64,000 nt of DNA from Burkholderiales bacterium (GCA_016191525.1 JACPOK010000035.1:62001-126000); one strand, 5' to 3'. Positions 12,015 to 22,206 are shown, numbered from the stretch's first letter. Translations and numbers: made by a program. Notes: generated by a model from the letters alone, not told the origin.

Positions 12015-12320
12015 ATGGCAAAAATGGCTTTGATCGAGCGCGAACTCAAGCGGGACAAGCTGGTCGCCAAGTACGCGAAGAAGCACGCGGAACTGAAGGC
12101 GATTTCCAGCGACCTGAAGAAGAGCGACGAATAGCGCGCTGCCGCCCGCCTGGGCCTGCAGAAGCTCCCGCGCAACGCCAACCCGACCCGCCAGCGCAAC
12201 CGCTGCGCGATCACCGGCCGCGGCCGCGGCACCTTCCGCCAATTCGGCCTGGTGCGCCACAAGGTTCGCGAGCTGGCGTTTGCCGGGGACATCCCTGGCA
12301 TCGTCAAGGCCAGCTGGTAA
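12015..12320 (+). pseudogene. rpsN: 30S ribosomal protein S14 with in-frame TAG at codon 40
   Basis: Read straight through, the frame encodes a full-length 101-residue S14 of the zinc-free type: it starts [17 protein letters not shown] and ends [10 protein letters not shown], with [13 protein letters not shown] conserved. Codon 40 (12132-12134) is TAG between Asp-Glu and [11 protein letters not shown], where family members have Glu (KSDEERAAAR), so one GAG-to-TAG change would explain it. No frameshift is present and both sides are fully conserved. S14 is normally essential. Options are a sequencing or assembly error, a real lesion covered by a second S14 gene, or readthrough. TAG is the normal stop of oxyR, proC, glpD and amtB here, so genome-wide recoding is unlikely. 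Confidence 0.9.
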
Positions 12321-12335
12321 GCAGGAGAGATTTAC

Positions 12336-12731
12336 ATGAGCATGAGTGATCCCATTGCCGACCTGCTGACCCGCATCCGCAATGCGCAGATGGTGGCCAA
12401 GCCCACGGTGTCGGTCCCGTCTTCCAAGGTGAAGGTGGCCATTGCCCAGGTCCTGAAGGACGAGGGTTATATCGACGGCTTCCAGGTCAAGACCGAGTCC
12501 GGCAAGTCCGAACTTGAAATCGCCCTGAAGTACTACGCCGGCCGCCCCGTCATCGAGCGCATTGAGCGCGTGAGCCGTCCCGGCCTGCGCGTCTACAAGG
12601 GCGTCGGTGCGATTCCGCAAGTCATGAACGGCCTGGGCGTGGCGATTGTCACCACCCCCAAGGGCGTGATGACGGACCGCAAGGCCCGCGCCACCGGTGT
12701 CGGTGGCGAAGTCCTGTGCTACGTGGCCTAA
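12336..12731 (+). CDS. rpsH: 30S ribosomal protein S8
   Basis: This 131-residue protein starts [18 protein letters not shown] and has the C-terminal [13 protein letters not shown], both canonical for S8. S8 binds helix 21 of 16S rRNA and in E. coli represses the spc operon. It starts 15 bp after the broken rpsN. Confidence 0.98.
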   Translation: MSMSDPIADLLTRIRNAQMVAKPTVSVPSSKVKVAIAQVLKDEGYIDGFQVKTESGKSELEIALKYYAGRPVIERIERVSRPGLRVYKGVGAIPQVMNGLGVAIVTTPKGVMTDRKARATGVGGEVLCYVA

Positions 12732-12747
12732 AGGGAAGGAAAAGAAA

Positions 12748-13281
12748 ATGTCCCGAGTAGGAAAAATGCCGGTCGCCGTCCCGCAAGGCGTGGATGTGTC
12801 GATCAAGGAAGACCAGATCAGCGTCAAGGGCGCCGGCGGCACGCTGCTGCTGACCCAGAACTCACTGGTCAAGGTGACCAGCGAAGGCGGCAAGCTGAGC
12901 TTTGTGCCGGCCAACGATTCGCGCGAAGCCAACGCCATGAGTGGCACCATGCGCCAGCTGGTGAACAACATGGTTGTCGGCGTGACCAAGGGCTTCGAGA
13001 AGAAGCTCAGCCTGGTCGGCGTGGGCTACAAGGCCGCCGCCCAGGGCACCAAGCTGAACCTGACGGTGGGCTACTCGCACCCCGTCAACAAGGACATGCC
13101 CGCCGGCATCACGGTGGCTACCCCGACCCCGACGGAAGTCGTGATCAAGGGCGCCGACCGCCAGCGCGTGGGCCAGGTGGCCGCTGAGATTCGTGCGATC
13201 CGTCCGCCCGAGCCCTACAAGGGCAAGGGCATCCGCTACGCGGACGAGAAGATCACGATCAAAGAGACCAAGAAGAAGTAA
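12748..13281 (+). CDS. rplF: 50S ribosomal protein L6
   Basis: The 177-residue L6 ([17 protein letters not shown] ... [19 protein letters not shown]) lies next to the factor-binding site of the 50S subunit. The ATG at 12748 after AAGGAAAAGAAA is the family start; the frame extends upstream into rpsH without support. Confidence 0.97.
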   Translation: MSRVGKMPVAVPQGVDVSIKEDQISVKGAGGTLLLTQNSLVKVTSEGGKLSFVPANDSREANAMSGTMRQLVNNMVVGVTKGFEKKLSLVGVGYKAAAQGTKLNLTVGYSHPVNKDMPAGITVATPTPTEVVIKGADRQRVGQVAAEIRAIRPPEPYKGKGIRYADEKITIKETKKK

Positions 13282-13292
13282 GGGGCAGCATC

Positions 13293-13658
13293 ATGTTGAC
13301 CAAAAAAGAGCAACGTCTCCGCCGTTCACGCCAGACCCGCATCCGCATTGCCACGCAAGGCGTCGCGCGGCTGACGGTGAACCGTACCAACCTGCACATC
13401 TACGCGACCGTGATTTCGGGCGACGGCAGCAAGGTGCTGGCCACCGCCTCCACGGCGCAGGCCGACCTGCGCAAGTCGCTGGGTGGCTCGGGCAAGGGTG
13501 GCAATGCCGCCGCAGCCCAGCAGGTGGGCAAGCTGATCGCCGAGAAGGCCAAGGCCGCCGGCGTCGACAAGGTGGCATTCGACCGCGCAGGTTTTGCGTA
13601 CCACGGCCGCGTCAAGGCGCTGGCTGAAGCGGCCCGCGAAGCCGGGCTGCAGTTCTAA
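13293..13658 (+). CDS. rplR: 50S ribosomal protein L18
   Basis: The 121-residue L18 binds 5S rRNA together with L5. Its basic N-terminus ([19 protein letters not shown]) and C-terminal [26 protein letters not shown] region are typical. The gap to rplF is 11 bp. Confidence 0.97.
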   Translation: MLTKKEQRLRRSRQTRIRIATQGVARLTVNRTNLHIYATVISGDGSKVLATASTAQADLRKSLGGSGKGGNAAAAQQVGKLIAEKAKAAGVDKVAFDRAGFAYHGRVKALAEAAREAGLQF

Positions 13659-13676
13659 CGGACACGGAAACACATC

Positions 13677-14195
13677 ATGGCAAGAGTTCAGGCAAAACCC
13701 CAAGGTGACGGTCCCGAAGACGGGATGCGCGAGAAGATGATCGCGGTGAACCGCGTGACCAAGGTCGTCAAGGGCGGCCGCATTCTCGGTTTCGCGGCGC
13801 TGACTGTGGTCGGCGACGGCGACGGCCGCGTCGGCATGGGCAAGGGCAAGTCGAAAGAAGTGCCGGCGGCCGTGCAAAAGGCGATGGAAGAATCCCGCCG
13901 CAACATGATGAAGGTCACGCTGAAGAACGGCACCATCCATCACAACGTGTACGGCCAGTGGGGCGCGGCCCGCGTGCAGATGGCTCCGGCTCCCAAGGGC
14001 ACCGGCATCATCGCCGGCGGCCCGATGCGCGCGGTGTTCGAAGTGATGGGCATCACTGACATCGTGGCCAAGAGCCACGGTTCGACCAATCCCTACAACA
14101 TGGTTCGCGCCACATTGGACGCACTGAAGAATGCGACAACGCCTTCCCAGGTGGCGGCCAAGCGCGGCAAGTCAATCGAAGACATCTTCGCCTGA
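13677..14195 (+). CDS. rpsE: 30S ribosomal protein S5
   Basis: This 172-residue protein has the dsRNA-binding S5 domain ([17 protein letters not shown]) and the C-terminal [20 protein letters not shown]5 contributes to decoding fidelity and helicase activity of the 30S subunit. It lies in its standard place between rplR and rpmD. Confidence 0.98.
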   Translation: MARVQAKPQGDGPEDGMREKMIAVNRVTKVVKGGRILGFAALTVVGDGDGRVGMGKGKSKEVPAAVQKAMEESRRNMMKVTLKNGTIHHNVYGQWGAARVQMAPAPKGTGIIAGGPMRAVFEVMGITDIVAKSHGSTNPYNMVRATLDALKNATTPSQVAAKRGKSIEDIFA

Positions 14196-14209
14196 CAGGA
14201 GTTATACAA

Positions 14210-14392
14210 ATGGCAACCCAACAAACCGTCAAGGTCCAGCTGGTCCGCAGCCCGATCGGCACCAAGGTCGATCACCGCGCCACTGTGCGCGGCCTGGGCC
14301 TGCGCCGGCTCAACAGCGTGAGCGAGCTGCAGGACACCCCTGCGGTGCGCGGCATGATCAACAAGATCAGTTACCTGGTCAAGGTTCTCTAA
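14210..14392 (+). CDS. rpmD: 50S ribosomal protein L30
   Basis: This 60-residue protein ([19 protein letters not shown] ... [13 protein letters not shown]) is a standard bacterial L30 in its conserved place between rpsE and rplO. Confidence 0.97.
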   Translation: MATQQTVKVQLVRSPIGTKVDHRATVRGLGLRRLNSVSELQDTPAVRGMINKISYLVKVL

Positions 14393-14402
14393 GAGGCACA
14401 TG

Positions 14403-14834
14403 ATGGAACTGAACGACATCAAGCCAGCAGACGGCGCCAAGCATTACAAGCGCCGCGTCGGCCGTGGCATCGGCTCCGGCCTGGGCAAGACTGCCGGCCG
14501 TGGCCACAAGGGCCAGAAGTCCCGTGCGGGCGGCTATCACAAGGTCGGCTTCGAAGGCGGCCAGATGCCCCTGCAGCGGCGGCTGCCCAAGCGCGGCTTC
14601 AAGTCGCACCTGCTGAAGTACAACGCCGAGATCACCCTCACCACCCTGGGCAACCTGGGCGCGGCCGAGGTCGATCTGCTGTCCCTGAAGCAAGCCGGCC
14701 TGGTCGGCCAGCTGATCAAGGTCGTCAAGGTCATCAAGACCGGCGAAATCAAGATCGCCGTCAAGCTCAATGGCATCGGCGCTACCGCCGGCGCCAAGGC
14801 CGCGATCGAAACTGCCGGCGGCAGCATCGCCTGA
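14403..14834 (+). CDS. rplO: 50S ribosomal protein L15
   Basis: The 143-residue L15 has the Gly/Arg-rich N-terminus [20 protein letters not shown]. Two tandem ATG codons (14400 and 14403) are possible starts; the second gives the usual [16 protein letters not shown]. Confidence 0.96.
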   Translation: MELNDIKPADGAKHYKRRVGRGIGSGLGKTAGRGHKGQKSRAGGYHKVGFEGGQMPLQRRLPKRGFKSHLLKYNAEITLTTLGNLGAAEVDLLSLKQAGLVGQLIKVVKVIKTGEIKIAVKLNGIGATAGAKAAIETAGGSIA

Positions 14835-14859
14835 TTTACCTGGACTGAAGGAAGCACGA

Positions 14860-16176
14860 GTGGCCACCAGCGCACAGATTGCAAAGACCGGCAAGTTCGG
14901 CGACCTGCGTCGCCGGCTCGTCTTCTTGCTGCTCGCGCTCGTGGTTTACCGCGTCGGCGCGCATATTCCCGTTCCCGGCATCGACCCGAGCCAGCTGGCG
15001 CAGCTGTTCAAGGGCCAGCAGGGCGGCATCCTGTCCCTGTTCAACATGTTCTCGGGCGGGGCGCTGTCGCGCTTCACCGTGTTCGCGCTGGGCATCATGC
15101 CGTACATCTCGGCCTCGATCATCATGCAGCTGCTCACCTACGTCGTGCCGACGTTCGAGCAGCTGAAGAAAGAGGGCGAAGCCGGCCGCCGCAAGATCAC
15201 GCAGTACACGCGCTACGGCACGCTGGGCCTGGCCCTGTTCCAGTCGCTGGGTATTGCCCTGGCCCTGGAAGGCTCCGCCGGCCTGGTGCTGAATCCCGGC
15301 TTCGGCTTTCGCATGACCGCAGTAGTCAGCCTCACGGCCGGCACGATGTTCCTGATGTGGCTGGGTGAGCAGATCACCGAGCGCGGCCTGGGCAACGGCA
15401 TTTCGATCCTGATTTTTGCCGGCATCGCTGCCGGCCTGCCCAACGCCATCGGCGGGCTGCTGGAGCTGGTGCGCACCGGTGCGATGAGCATCCTGGTGGC
15501 CGTGTTCATCGTGGCGCTGGTGGTCCTGGTGACCTATTTCGTGGTGTTCGTGGAACGCGGCCAGCGCAAGATCCTGGTGAATTACGCGCGCCGGCAGGTG
15601 GGCAACAAGGTTTACGGCGGCCAGTCGTCGCACCTGCCGCTGAAGCTGAACATGGCGGGCGTGATTCCCCCGATCTTCGCTTCGTCGATCATCCTGCTGC
15701 CCACCACGGTAGTGAGCTGGTTCTCCACGGGCGACGCCATGCGCTGGCTCAAGGACATCGCCGGCATGCTGACACCCGGCCAGCCGATCTATGTGCTGCT
15801 GTATGCCAGCGCCATCGTGTTTTTCTGCTTCTTCTATACGGCCCTGGTTTTCAACAGCCGCGAGACGGCCGACAACCTGAAGAAGAGCGGCGCCTTCATT
15901 CCCGGCATCCGACCCGGCGAGCAGACGGCGCGCTATATCGACAAGATCCTGGTCCGGCTGACGCTGGCCGGCGCGGTGTACATCACTTTTGTGTGCCTGC
16001 TGCCCGAATTCCTGATTCTCAAGTACAACGTGCCGTTCTATTTTGGCGGCACCTCCCTGCTGATCATCGTGGTCGTGACGATGGACTTCATGGCCCAGGT
16101 ACAGAACTATTTGATGTCGCAGCAATACGAATCGCTGCTGAAGAAAGCCAATTTCAAGACATCACTCGGCAGCTGA
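14860..16176 (+). CDS. secY: Protein translocase subunit SecY
   Basis: SecY forms the SecYEG channel for protein export and membrane insertion. The 438-residue protein has about ten hydrophobic helices and the signatures [30 protein letters not shown] and the cytoplasmic loop [19 protein letters not shown]. The start is a GTG at 14860 ([15 protein letters not shown]) after GAAGGAAGCAC; the frame extends upstream into rplO without support. Confidence 0.97.
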   Translation: MATSAQIAKTGKFGDLRRRLVFLLLALVVYRVGAHIPVPGIDPSQLAQLFKGQQGGILSLFNMFSGGALSRFTVFALGIMPYISASIIMQLLTYVVPTFEQLKKEGEAGRRKITQYTRYGTLGLALFQSLGIALALEGSAGLVLNPGFGFRMTAVVSLTAGTMFLMWLGEQITERGLGNGISILIFAGIAAGLPNAIGGLLELVRTGAMSILVAVFIVALVVLVTYFVVFVERGQRKILVNYARRQVGNKVYGGQSSHLPLKLNMAGVIPPIFASSIILLPTTVVSWFSTGDAMRWLKDIAGMLTPGQPIYVLLYASAIVFFCFFYTALVFNSRETADNLKKSGAFIPGIRPGEQTARYIDKILVRLTLAGAVYITFVCLLPEFLILKYNVPFYFGGTSLLIIVVVTMDFMAQVQNYLMSQQYESLLKKANFKTSLGS

Positions 16177-16183
16177 ACGACCT

Positions 16184-16402
16184 ATGTCCAAGGACGATGT
16201 CATCCAGATGCAGGGTGAGGTGGTGGAAAACCTGCCGAACGCGACCTTCCGCGTGAAGCTGGAAAACGGGCACGTAGTGCTCGGGCATATTTCGGGAAAG
16301 ATGCGGATGCATTACATCCGCATCCTTCCGGGTGACAAGGTCACCGTGGAGTTGACGCCCTACGACTTGTCGCGGGCACGGATTGTGTTTCGCGCCAAGT
16401 AA
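16184..16402 (+). CDS. infA: Translation initiation factor IF-1
   Basis: This 72-residue OB-fold protein ([19 protein letters not shown] ... [12 protein letters not shown]) binds the 30S A site during initiation. Placement between secY and rpmJ is the betaproteobacterial arrangement. Confidence 0.97.
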   Translation: MSKDDVIQMQGEVVENLPNATFRVKLENGHVVLGHISGKMRMHYIRILPGDKVTVELTPYDLSRARIVFRAK

Positions 16403-16430
16403 CTGGCGAAAGAGATTTAGGAGAAAGACT

Positions 16431-16544
16431 ATGAGAGTTTCGGCTTCGGTCAAGAAAATTTGCCGCAACTGCAAGATCATCCGCCGCAAGGGCGTTGTTC
16501 GCGTGATCTGCACGGATCCGCGCCACAAGCAGCGCCAGGGCTGA
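16431..16544 (+). CDS. rpmJ: 50S ribosomal protein L36 (zinc-binding form)
   Basis: A 37-residue reading frame, [19 protein letters not shown] and onward, has Cys11, Cys14, Cys27 and His33 in the spacing of zinc-type L36. A ribosome-binding site (TTTAGGAGAAAG) precedes the ATG. It sits in its conserved spot between infA and rpsM. Confidence 0.96.
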   Translation: MRVSASVKKICRNCKIIRRKGVVRVICTDPRHKQRQG

Positions 16545-16569
16545 TTAGAGAGTTATAGGAAAGACGCAC

Positions 16570-16935
16570 ATGGCACGTATCGCTGGCATCAACATTCCGC
16601 CGCATCAGCACGCCGAAATTGGCCTGACGGCAATCTTCGGCATTGGCCGCACCCGCGCACGCAAGATCTGCGAAGCGACCGGCATCCCCTACTCCAAGAA
16701 GGTCAAGGACCTGACGGACGGGGACCTGGAGAAGATCCGCGACCAGATCGCGAACATCACGATCGAGGGCGACCTGCGCCGCGAGACGACGATGAACATC
16801 AAGCGTTTGATGGACATCGGTTGCTACCGCGGTTTCCGTCATCGCCGCGGCCTGCCGATGCGCGGCCAGCGTACGCGCACCAATGCCCGCACCCGCAAGG
16901 GTCCGCGCAAGGCAGCGCAGGCACTGAAGAAATAA
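16570..16935 (+). CDS. rpsM: 30S ribosomal protein S13
   Basis: The 121-residue S13 begins [19 protein letters not shown] and has the basic tail [17 protein letters not shown] that contacts P-site tRNA. It opens the alpha-operon gene set, which here continues straight on from the spc genes. Confidence 0.98.
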   Translation: MARIAGINIPPHQHAEIGLTAIFGIGRTRARKICEATGIPYSKKVKDLTDGDLEKIRDQIANITIEGDLRRETTMNIKRLMDIGCYRGFRHRRGLPMRGQRTRTNARTRKGPRKAAQALKK

Positions 16936-16953
16936 TCGGGAAAGAGAACAGTC

Positions 16954-17358
16954 ATGGCAAAAGCCCCCGCGAATAACGCCGCCCAGCGCGTGCGCAAGAA
17001 GGTCCGCAAGAACGTGTCCGACGGTGTCGCTCACGTCCACGCGTCCTTCAACAACACGATCATCACGATCACCGACCGCCAGGGCAACGCCCTGTCCTGG
17101 GCCTCCTCCGGCGGCCAGGGTTTCAAGGGTTCGCGCAAGTCCACGCCGTTCGCCGCACAGGTGGCTTCGGAAGTTGCTGGTCGCGCCGCCATCGAACAAG
17201 GCATCAAGAACCTCGACGTCGAGATCAAGGGCCCCGGCCCGGGTCGCGAGTCGTCGGTGCGTGCTTTGGCAGCACTGGGCATCCGCATCAACTCCATCGC
17301 TGATGTGACCCCGGTTCCCCACAACGGCTGCCGCCCCCAGAAGCGCCGCCGCATTTAA
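16954..17358 (+). CDS. rpsK: 30S ribosomal protein S11
   Basis: The 134-residue S11 contains [19 protein letters not shown] and ends [13 protein letters not shown], both canonical. S11 forms part of the platform near the E site. An 85-bp gap with two hairpins follows before rpsD. Confidence 0.98.
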   Translation: MAKAPANNAAQRVRKKVRKNVSDGVAHVHASFNNTIITITDRQGNALSWASSGGQGFKGSRKSTPFAAQVASEVAGRAAIEQGIKNLDVEIKGPGPGRESSVRALAALGIRINSIADVTPVPHNGCRPQKRRRI

Positions 17359-17443
17359 GTTATCAACCAAGCCCACCGCCGGCAGCCCCAGGCCGCCGGC
17401 TCCCGCAGCAACAGGCTGCGGCAGATGATGTAAAGGAAGCAAA

Positions 17444-18067
17444 GTGGCACGTTACCTCGGCCCCAAGGCCAAACTCTCCCGCCGTGAAGGCACGGACCTG
17501 TTCCTCAAGAGCGCCCGCCGCTCGATCGCGGACAAGGCCAAGTTCGACTCCAAGCCCGGCCAGCACGGCCGCACCTCGGGCCAGCGCACCTCCGATTTCG
17601 GGCTGCAGCTGCGCGAGAAGCAGAAGGTCAAGCGCATGTACGGCATCCTGGAGCGCCAGTTCCGCCGCTACTTCGAGGAAGCCGACCGCCGCAAGGGCAA
17701 TACCGGCGCCAACCTGCTGTTCATCCTGGAGTCCCGCCTGGACAACGTGGTGTATCGCATGGGCTTCGGTTCCACCCGTGCTGAAGCGCGCCAGCTGGTG
17801 TCGCACAAGGCGATCACTGTTAACGGCAGCCCCGTCAACATCCCGTCTTACCTGGTCAAAACGGGCGATGTGATCGCCGTTCGCGATAAGTCCAAAAAGC
17901 AGAACCGCATTGTCGAAGCGCTGCAACTGGCGCAACAGGTTGGCCTGCCGGCCTGGGTTGAGGTCAACGCCGACAAGGCCGAAGGCACGTTCAAGAAGGT
18001 GCCGGATCGCGATGAGTTCGCGGCCGACATCAAGGAAGCGTTGATCGTCGAACTTTATTCGCGCTAA
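17444..18067 (+). CDS. rpsD: 30S ribosomal protein S4
   Basis: The 207-residue S4 starts at a GTG ([18 protein letters not shown]) after AAAGGAAGCAAA and has the S4 RNA-binding domain ([21 protein letters not shown]). S4 nucleates 30S assembly and in E. coli represses the alpha operon. A hairpin (17403-17421, 7-bp stem) lies just upstream of the start codon. Confidence 0.97.
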   Translation: MARYLGPKAKLSRREGTDLFLKSARRSIADKAKFDSKPGQHGRTSGQRTSDFGLQLREKQKVKRMYGILERQFRRYFEEADRRKGNTGANLLFILESRLDNVVYRMGFGSTRAEARQLVSHKAITVNGSPVNIPSYLVKTGDVIAVRDKSKKQNRIVEALQLAQQVGLPAWVEVNADKAEGTFKKVPDRDEFAADIKEALIVELYSR

Positions 18068-18077
18068 CTCGCGATGA

Positions 18078-18112
18078 CGAGGCTGCTCGCGCAGCCTCGC
18101 ATTTGAATTTTT
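18078..18112 (+). terminator. Hairpin plus A/T-run between rpsD and rpoA
   Basis: A perfect 9-bp stem (18078-18086 with 18091-18099, loop TCGC) is followed by CATTTGAATTTTT. It lies 10 bp after rpsD and could act as a partial terminator or RNA-processing site that tunes rpoA relative to the ribosomal genes. Full termination is unlikely unless rpoA has its own promoter. Confidence 0.45.
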
Positions 18113-18197
18113 CGTTCCCTGCTGGGAGGCATCCCACCAGGGCACTCCACCAGCCTTACCGGTGTAACGAGCCGGGGGTATTGAGAGGAAGTCCTGA

Positions 18198-19187
18198 ATG
18201 CAAACAAACCTGCTGAAACCCAAAGCCATCAATGTGGAGCAGCTTGGCACCAACCGGGCCAAGGTGACGCTGGAGCCGTTCGAGCGCGGCTACGGCCACA
18301 CGCTGGGCAACGCGCTGCGCCGGGTTCTGCTGTCTTCGATGGTGGGTTACTCGGCAACCGAGGTCACCATCGCCGGCGTCCTGCACGAGTACTCGTCGAT
18401 CGACGGCGTCCAGGAAGACGTGGTCAGCATCCTGCTGAACCTCAAGGGTGTGGTTTTCAAGCTGCACAACCGCGACGAAGTCACGCTGAGCCTGCGCAAG
18501 GACGGCGAGGGCGTTGTCACGGCTGCCGACATCCAGACGCCTCACGACGTCGAGATCATCAACCCTGACCATGTCATCGCCCACCTGTCGCAAGGCGGCA
18601 AGATCGACATGCAGATCAAGGTTGAAAAAGGCCGCGGCTATGTACCGGGCACCATGCGCCGCTACGCCGACGAGCCGACCAAGTCCATTGGCCGCATCGT
18701 CCTGGACGCTTCCTTCTCGCCGGTCAAGCGCGTCAGCTACACGGTTGAAAGCGCCCGCGTCGAACAGCGCACCGACCTGGACAAGCTGGTTGTTGAAATC
18801 GAAACCAACGGCGCCATCACTGCTGAAGACGCAGTGCGAGCTTCCGCCAAGATCCTGGTTGAGCAGTTGGCGGTGTTCGCCCAGCTGGAAGGCAGCGAGC
18901 TGGCCGCGTTCGACGCGCCGGTGCAGCGCAGTTCGCAGCAGTTCGACCCGATCCTGCTGCGCCCTGTGGACGAGCTGGAACTGACGGTGCGTTCGGCCAA
19001 CTGCCTGAAGGCCGAAAACATCTACTACATCGGGGACCTGATCCAGCGCACCGAGAACGAACTGCTCAAGACGCCCAACCTGGGCCGCAAGTCGCTCAAC
19101 GAAATCAAGGAAGTTCTTGCCTCGCGTGGCCTCACGCTGGGCATGAAGCTCGAAAGCTGGCCGCCGGCCGGCCTCGACAAGCGTTAA
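18198..19187 (+). CDS. rpoA: RNA polymerase alpha subunit
   Basis: The 329-residue protein has the N-terminal assembly domain ([20 protein letters not shown]) and a C-terminal domain that binds UP elements and activators ([20 protein letters not shown]). It is in the alpha operon between rpsD and rplQ. Confidence 0.98.
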   Translation: MQTNLLKPKAINVEQLGTNRAKVTLEPFERGYGHTLGNALRRVLLSSMVGYSATEVTIAGVLHEYSSIDGVQEDVVSILLNLKGVVFKLHNRDEVTLSLRKDGEGVVTAADIQTPHDVEIINPDHVIAHLSQGGKIDMQIKVEKGRGYVPGTMRRYADEPTKSIGRIVLDASFSPVKRVSYTVESARVEQRTDLDKLVVEIETNGAITAEDAVRASAKILVEQLAVFAQLEGSELAAFDAPVQRSSQQFDPILLRPVDELELTVRSANCLKAENIYYIGDLIQRTENELLKTPNLGRKSLNEIKEVLASRGLTLGMKLESWPPAGLDKR

Positions 19188-19251
19188 ACAACATTGGTGA
19201 ACTGGCAGTACCTGATACGGCTGCCTTTTAAGATAACGAAAGGAACACACC

Positions 19252-19650
19252 ATGCGTCACGGCCACGGCCTCCGTAAACTGAACCGCACCAGCGAGCACC
19301 GCCTCGCGATGCTTCGCAACATGATGAATTCGCTGCTGCAGCACGAAGCCATCAAGACCACCGTCCCCAAGGCCAAGGAATTGCGCCGCGTGGTGGAGCC
19401 CATGATCACCCTGGCCAAGGAGCCGACGGTCGCCAACAAGCGCCTCGCCTTCGACCGCCTGCGTGACCGCGACGTCGTTACCAAGTTGTTCGGCGAGCTG
19501 GGTCCCCGCTACAAGGCCCGTCCGGGAGGCTACACGCGTATCCTGAAGATGGGTTTCCGTGTTGGCGACAACGCGCCTATGGCACTGGTGGAACTGGTCG
19601 ATCGCCCGGATGTTTCCGAGCAGCAAACCGAAGCCCCTACCGCCGAGTAA
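19252..19650 (+). CDS. rplQ: 50S ribosomal protein L17
   Basis: The 132-residue L17 begins [17 protein letters not shown] and ends with a short acidic tail. It is the last gene of the alpha operon; no terminator separates it from the downstream tRNA gene. Confidence 0.97.
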   Translation: MRHGHGLRKLNRTSEHRLAMLRNMMNSLLQHEAIKTTVPKAKELRRVVEPMITLAKEPTVANKRLAFDRLRDRDVVTKLFGELGPRYKARPGGYTRILKMGFRVGDNAPMALVELVDRPDVSEQQTEAPTAE

Positions 19651-19666
19651 TGCACTCCGGTACGTA

Positions 19667-19672
19667 TATAAT
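19667..19672 (+). promoter_or_regulatory. -10 box for tRNA-fMet
   Basis: A perfect TATAAT lies 11 bp before the tRNA, so transcription would start only a few bases upstream of the mature 5' end. No clear -35 hexamer is seen at 16-18 bp. Confidence 0.45.
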
Positions 19673-19683
19673 CACCTCATTGC

Positions 19684-19760
<77 letters not shown>

Positions 19761-19785
19761 ACCTGAGAGCCTCGGCCCTCAAGAC

Positions 19786-19816
19786 AAAACGCCCACTTTA
19801 GTGGGCGTTTTTGTTT
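19786..19816 (+). terminator. Rho-independent terminator after tRNA-fMet
   Basis: A perfect 11-bp stem (AAAACGCCCAC pairing with GTGGGCGTTTT, loop TTTA) is followed by TTGTTTTT. It ends the ribosomal/tRNA transcript and isolates the T6SS operon from it. Confidence 0.93.
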
Positions 19817-20070
19817 TTGCGCCACGGAAATACTGCGCCGCAATCCGGTGCGATTTGTCACTTCACGGCGTAGCGCCGATGACACATGATGGTGCAACCA
19901 TGCTCCTTAGCACGGGCTTGGTAATTGCATGTGTGAGTTCGGGTAAGGGTTAGTATTTAGCTGCAACTTTTCATACCTACCTAGAATGTTTTTTCGCACC
20001 TGACTGCACCAAGCAGCCCAGCGGGGCTCCGATGGGCCCATCTCCATCCACCATTTTTAGGGGAAAGAAT
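19817..20070 (+). promoter_or_regulatory. Intergenic control region of the T6SS operon, with sigma54-like promoter
   Basis: There is no gene here. GGGCTTGGTAATTGCA (19914-19929) has GG and GC dinucleotides separated by exactly 10 bp and a full TTGCA -12 element, fitting a sigma54 promoter with start near 19940, although the -24 element matches only partly. Upstream are two palindromes that could bind an activator: CGGCG-TAG-CGCCG (about 19866-19878) and ATGGT-GCA-ACCAT (19889-19901). The stretch is more AT-rich than its surroundings. Confidence 0.4.
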
Positions 20071-20595
20071 ATGTCGGATAGTCTGCAGAAATGGGTCGGT
20101 CGCAACAGGCCGCCACGCGTTCAAATCACTTATGACGTCGAAATCGGCGACGCAGTCGAAAAGAAGGAGCTGCCGCTGGTCGTCGGCATCATGGCCGACC
20201 TGTCGGGCCAGCCCGCGACCCCGCTTCCCAAGCTGAAGGAGCGCCGCCTGGTCGAAATCGACCGCGACAACTTCAACGAAATCATGGGCAAGATCAGCCC
20301 GCGCCTGGACATGTCGGTGCCGGACACCATGAAGGGTGAGGGCAATATCAAGGTGGAGGTGAATTTCAAGGAATTCGACGACTTCCACCCGGAAGCCCTG
20401 GTCAAGCAGGTTCCCCGCCTGGCCAAGCTGCTCGAAGCGCGCCAACAGCTGCGCGACCTGCTGGCCAAGCTGGATGGCAACGACGAGCTCGACGCTCTGC
20501 TGGAAAACATCATCCAGAACACCGAAGAGCTGAAAACACTGCAGACGGAAGCCAACGCGGGCGCCGAAGCGCCGGCTGACGCTCCGGCGGCGTAA
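20071..20595 (+). CDS. tssB: T6SS contractile sheath small subunit TssB
   Basis: The 174-residue protein (SDSLQKWVGRNRPPRVQITY ... DLSGQPATPLPKLKERRLVEI) is TssB/VipA. It pairs with TssC to build the contractile sheath around the Hcp tube in the cytoplasm. The ATG at 20071 follows AGGGGAAAGAAT and is the first gene of the T6SS operon. Confidence 0.97.
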   Translation: MSDSLQKWVGRNRPPRVQITYDVEIGDAVEKKELPLVVGIMADLSGQPATPLPKLKERRLVEIDRDNFNEIMGKISPRLDMSVPDTMKGEGNIKVEVNFKEFDDFHPEALVKQVPRLAKLLEARQQLRDLLAKLDGNDELDALLENIIQNTEELKTLQTEANAGAEAPADAPAA

Positions 20596-20667
20596 GCACA
20601 AACCCAACCCGGTGCACGCGGCTCCAGCCGGGTGCGTCCTGCAACTTTTTTGGAATGGTGAATCGAA

Positions 20668-22158
20668 ATGGCTACTAGTGCAGAAGCAAGCGCAGAAGGC
20701 GGCGCAACTACCACCGCTGAATTGACGATGCTGGACAAGATCGTCCAGGAAGGCAACATGGCCGTGGAGCCGTCGCAAGGCCCGTATGCCAAGAAACTGA
20801 TTGGTCAGTTTGCCTCGCAGATCCTGGACGAAGGCATGAAGGCCGCGCCGGACAAGGGCGTAGTCGCGATGATCAACGAGCGCGTCGCCGAGATCGACAA
20901 GCTCCTGACGGACCAGCTGAACGCGATCATGCATGACTCCGCTTTCCAGGCGCTTGAAGCGTCGTGGCGCGGTCTGCATGACATGGTGTTCGGCACGGAA
21001 ACCAGCTCGCGCCTGAAGCTGCGCCTGCTGAACGTGACCAAGAAGGAATTGCTCAAGGACCTGGAGTCCGCCGTCGACCACGACATGAGCGTGTTGTTCA
21101 AGAAAGTGTACGAAGAGGAATATGGCACCTTCGGCGGCCATCCCTACTCCGTGCTGATCGGCGACTACACGTTCGGCCGTCATCCGCAGGACATGGCCCT
21201 GCTGGAGCGCCTGTCAAAGGTCGCTGCAGCCGCGCACGCACCCTTCATCGCGGCGGCCTCGCCGGCCCTGTTCGACATGAAGTCGTTCACCGACCTCGGC
21301 ATTCCCCGCGACATGTCGAAGATCTTCGAAAGCGCTGAGCTCGCCACCTGGCGCGGCTTCCGCGAATCCGAAGATTCGCGCTACGTCTCGCTGGTCTTGC
21401 CGTCGTATGCGGCGCGCCTGCCGTACGGCGCCAAAACCATTCCCGTCGATAACTTCAATTTTGAAGAAGACGTGGATGGCAAGGACCATTCCAAGTACCT
21501 GTGGGCCAACTCGGCCTACCAGCTCGGCCTGCGCATCACCGACGCCTTCGCCAAATACGGCTGGTCCACAGCCATCCGCGGCGTCGAGGGCGGCGGCAAG
21601 GTCGAAGGCATGACGGCTCACGCGTTCAAGACGGACGAAGGCGATGTCGTCCTGAAGTGCCCCACCGAAGTGACGATCACCGATCGCCGCGAAAAGGAAC
21701 TGAACGACCTAGGGTTCATTGCCATCGTCAATTCCAAGGGTTCGAACTTCGCCGCTTTCTTCGGCGGCCAGACCGTCAACAAGCCCAAGCTGTACAACAA
21801 GGATGCCGCCAACGCCAACGCGGCCCTGTCTGCCCGCTTGCCGTACATCCTGGCTGCTTCCCGGTTTGCGCATTACATCAAGGTGATCATGCGCGACAAG
21901 ATCGGCAGCTTCCAGACGCGCGGCGAAGTCGAAACGTACCTGAACAACTGGATTGCCGACTATGTGCTGATCAATGACAGCGCACCCCAGGCGACCAAGG
22001 CCAGGTTCCCGCTGGGCGAAGCGCGTGTTGACGTCACCGAGGTGCCGGGCAAGCCGGGCGCCTATCAGGCCACCTGCTTCCTGCGCCCGCACTTCCAGAT
22101 GGAAGAGCTGACCGCATCCATCCGTCTCGTGGCGGAACTGCCGGCCCCCGCGGCCTGA
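20668..22158 (+). CDS. tssC: T6SS contractile sheath large subunit TssC
   Basis: The 496-residue protein is TssC/VipB (MLDKIVQEGNMAVEPSQ, EASWRGLHDMV, DYTFGRHPQDMALLERL, NFEEDVDGKDHSKYLWANSAY). It assembles with TssB into the sheath recycled by ClpV. It is the second gene of the operon, 72 bp after tssB. Confidence 0.97.
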   Translation: MATSAEASAEGGATTTAELTMLDKIVQEGNMAVEPSQGPYAKKLIGQFASQILDEGMKAAPDKGVVAMINERVAEIDKLLTDQLNAIMHDSAFQALEASWRGLHDMVFGTETSSRLKLRLLNVTKKELLKDLESAVDHDMSVLFKKVYEEEYGTFGGHPYSVLIGDYTFGRHPQDMALLERLSKVAAAAHAPFIAAASPALFDMKSFTDLGIPRDMSKIFESAELATWRGFRESEDSRYVSLVLPSYAARLPYGAKTIPVDNFNFEEDVDGKDHSKYLWANSAYQLGLRITDAFAKYGWSTAIRGVEGGGKVEGMTAHAFKTDEGDVVLKCPTEVTITDRREKELNDLGFIAIVNSKGSNFAAFFGGQTVNKPKLYNKDAANANAALSARLPYILAASRFAHYIKVIMRDKIGSFQTRGEVETYLNNWIADYVLINDSAPQATKARFPLGEARVDVTEVPGKPGAYQATCFLRPHFQMEELTASIRLVAELPAPAA

Positions 22159-22206
22159 TAATTCGCCACCCAGACATCTTTCGGATCAACATTTACGGAG
22201 TAAGAC

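Noticed and set aside
12132-12134. Genome-wide recoding of TAG as a sense codon to explain rpsN
   Set aside because: oxyR, proC, glpD and amtB all end at TAG at the expected family length, so TAG acts as a stop in this genome.
14836-16125. Long minus-strand open frame opposite secY, and similar long antisense frames opposite oxyR, mmsA, mlaF/mlaD and others
   Set aside because: GC-rich genes produce long open frames on the opposite strand; the translations are low-complexity (His/Arg/Gln/Ala-rich), lack domains and lie entirely over well-recognised genes.
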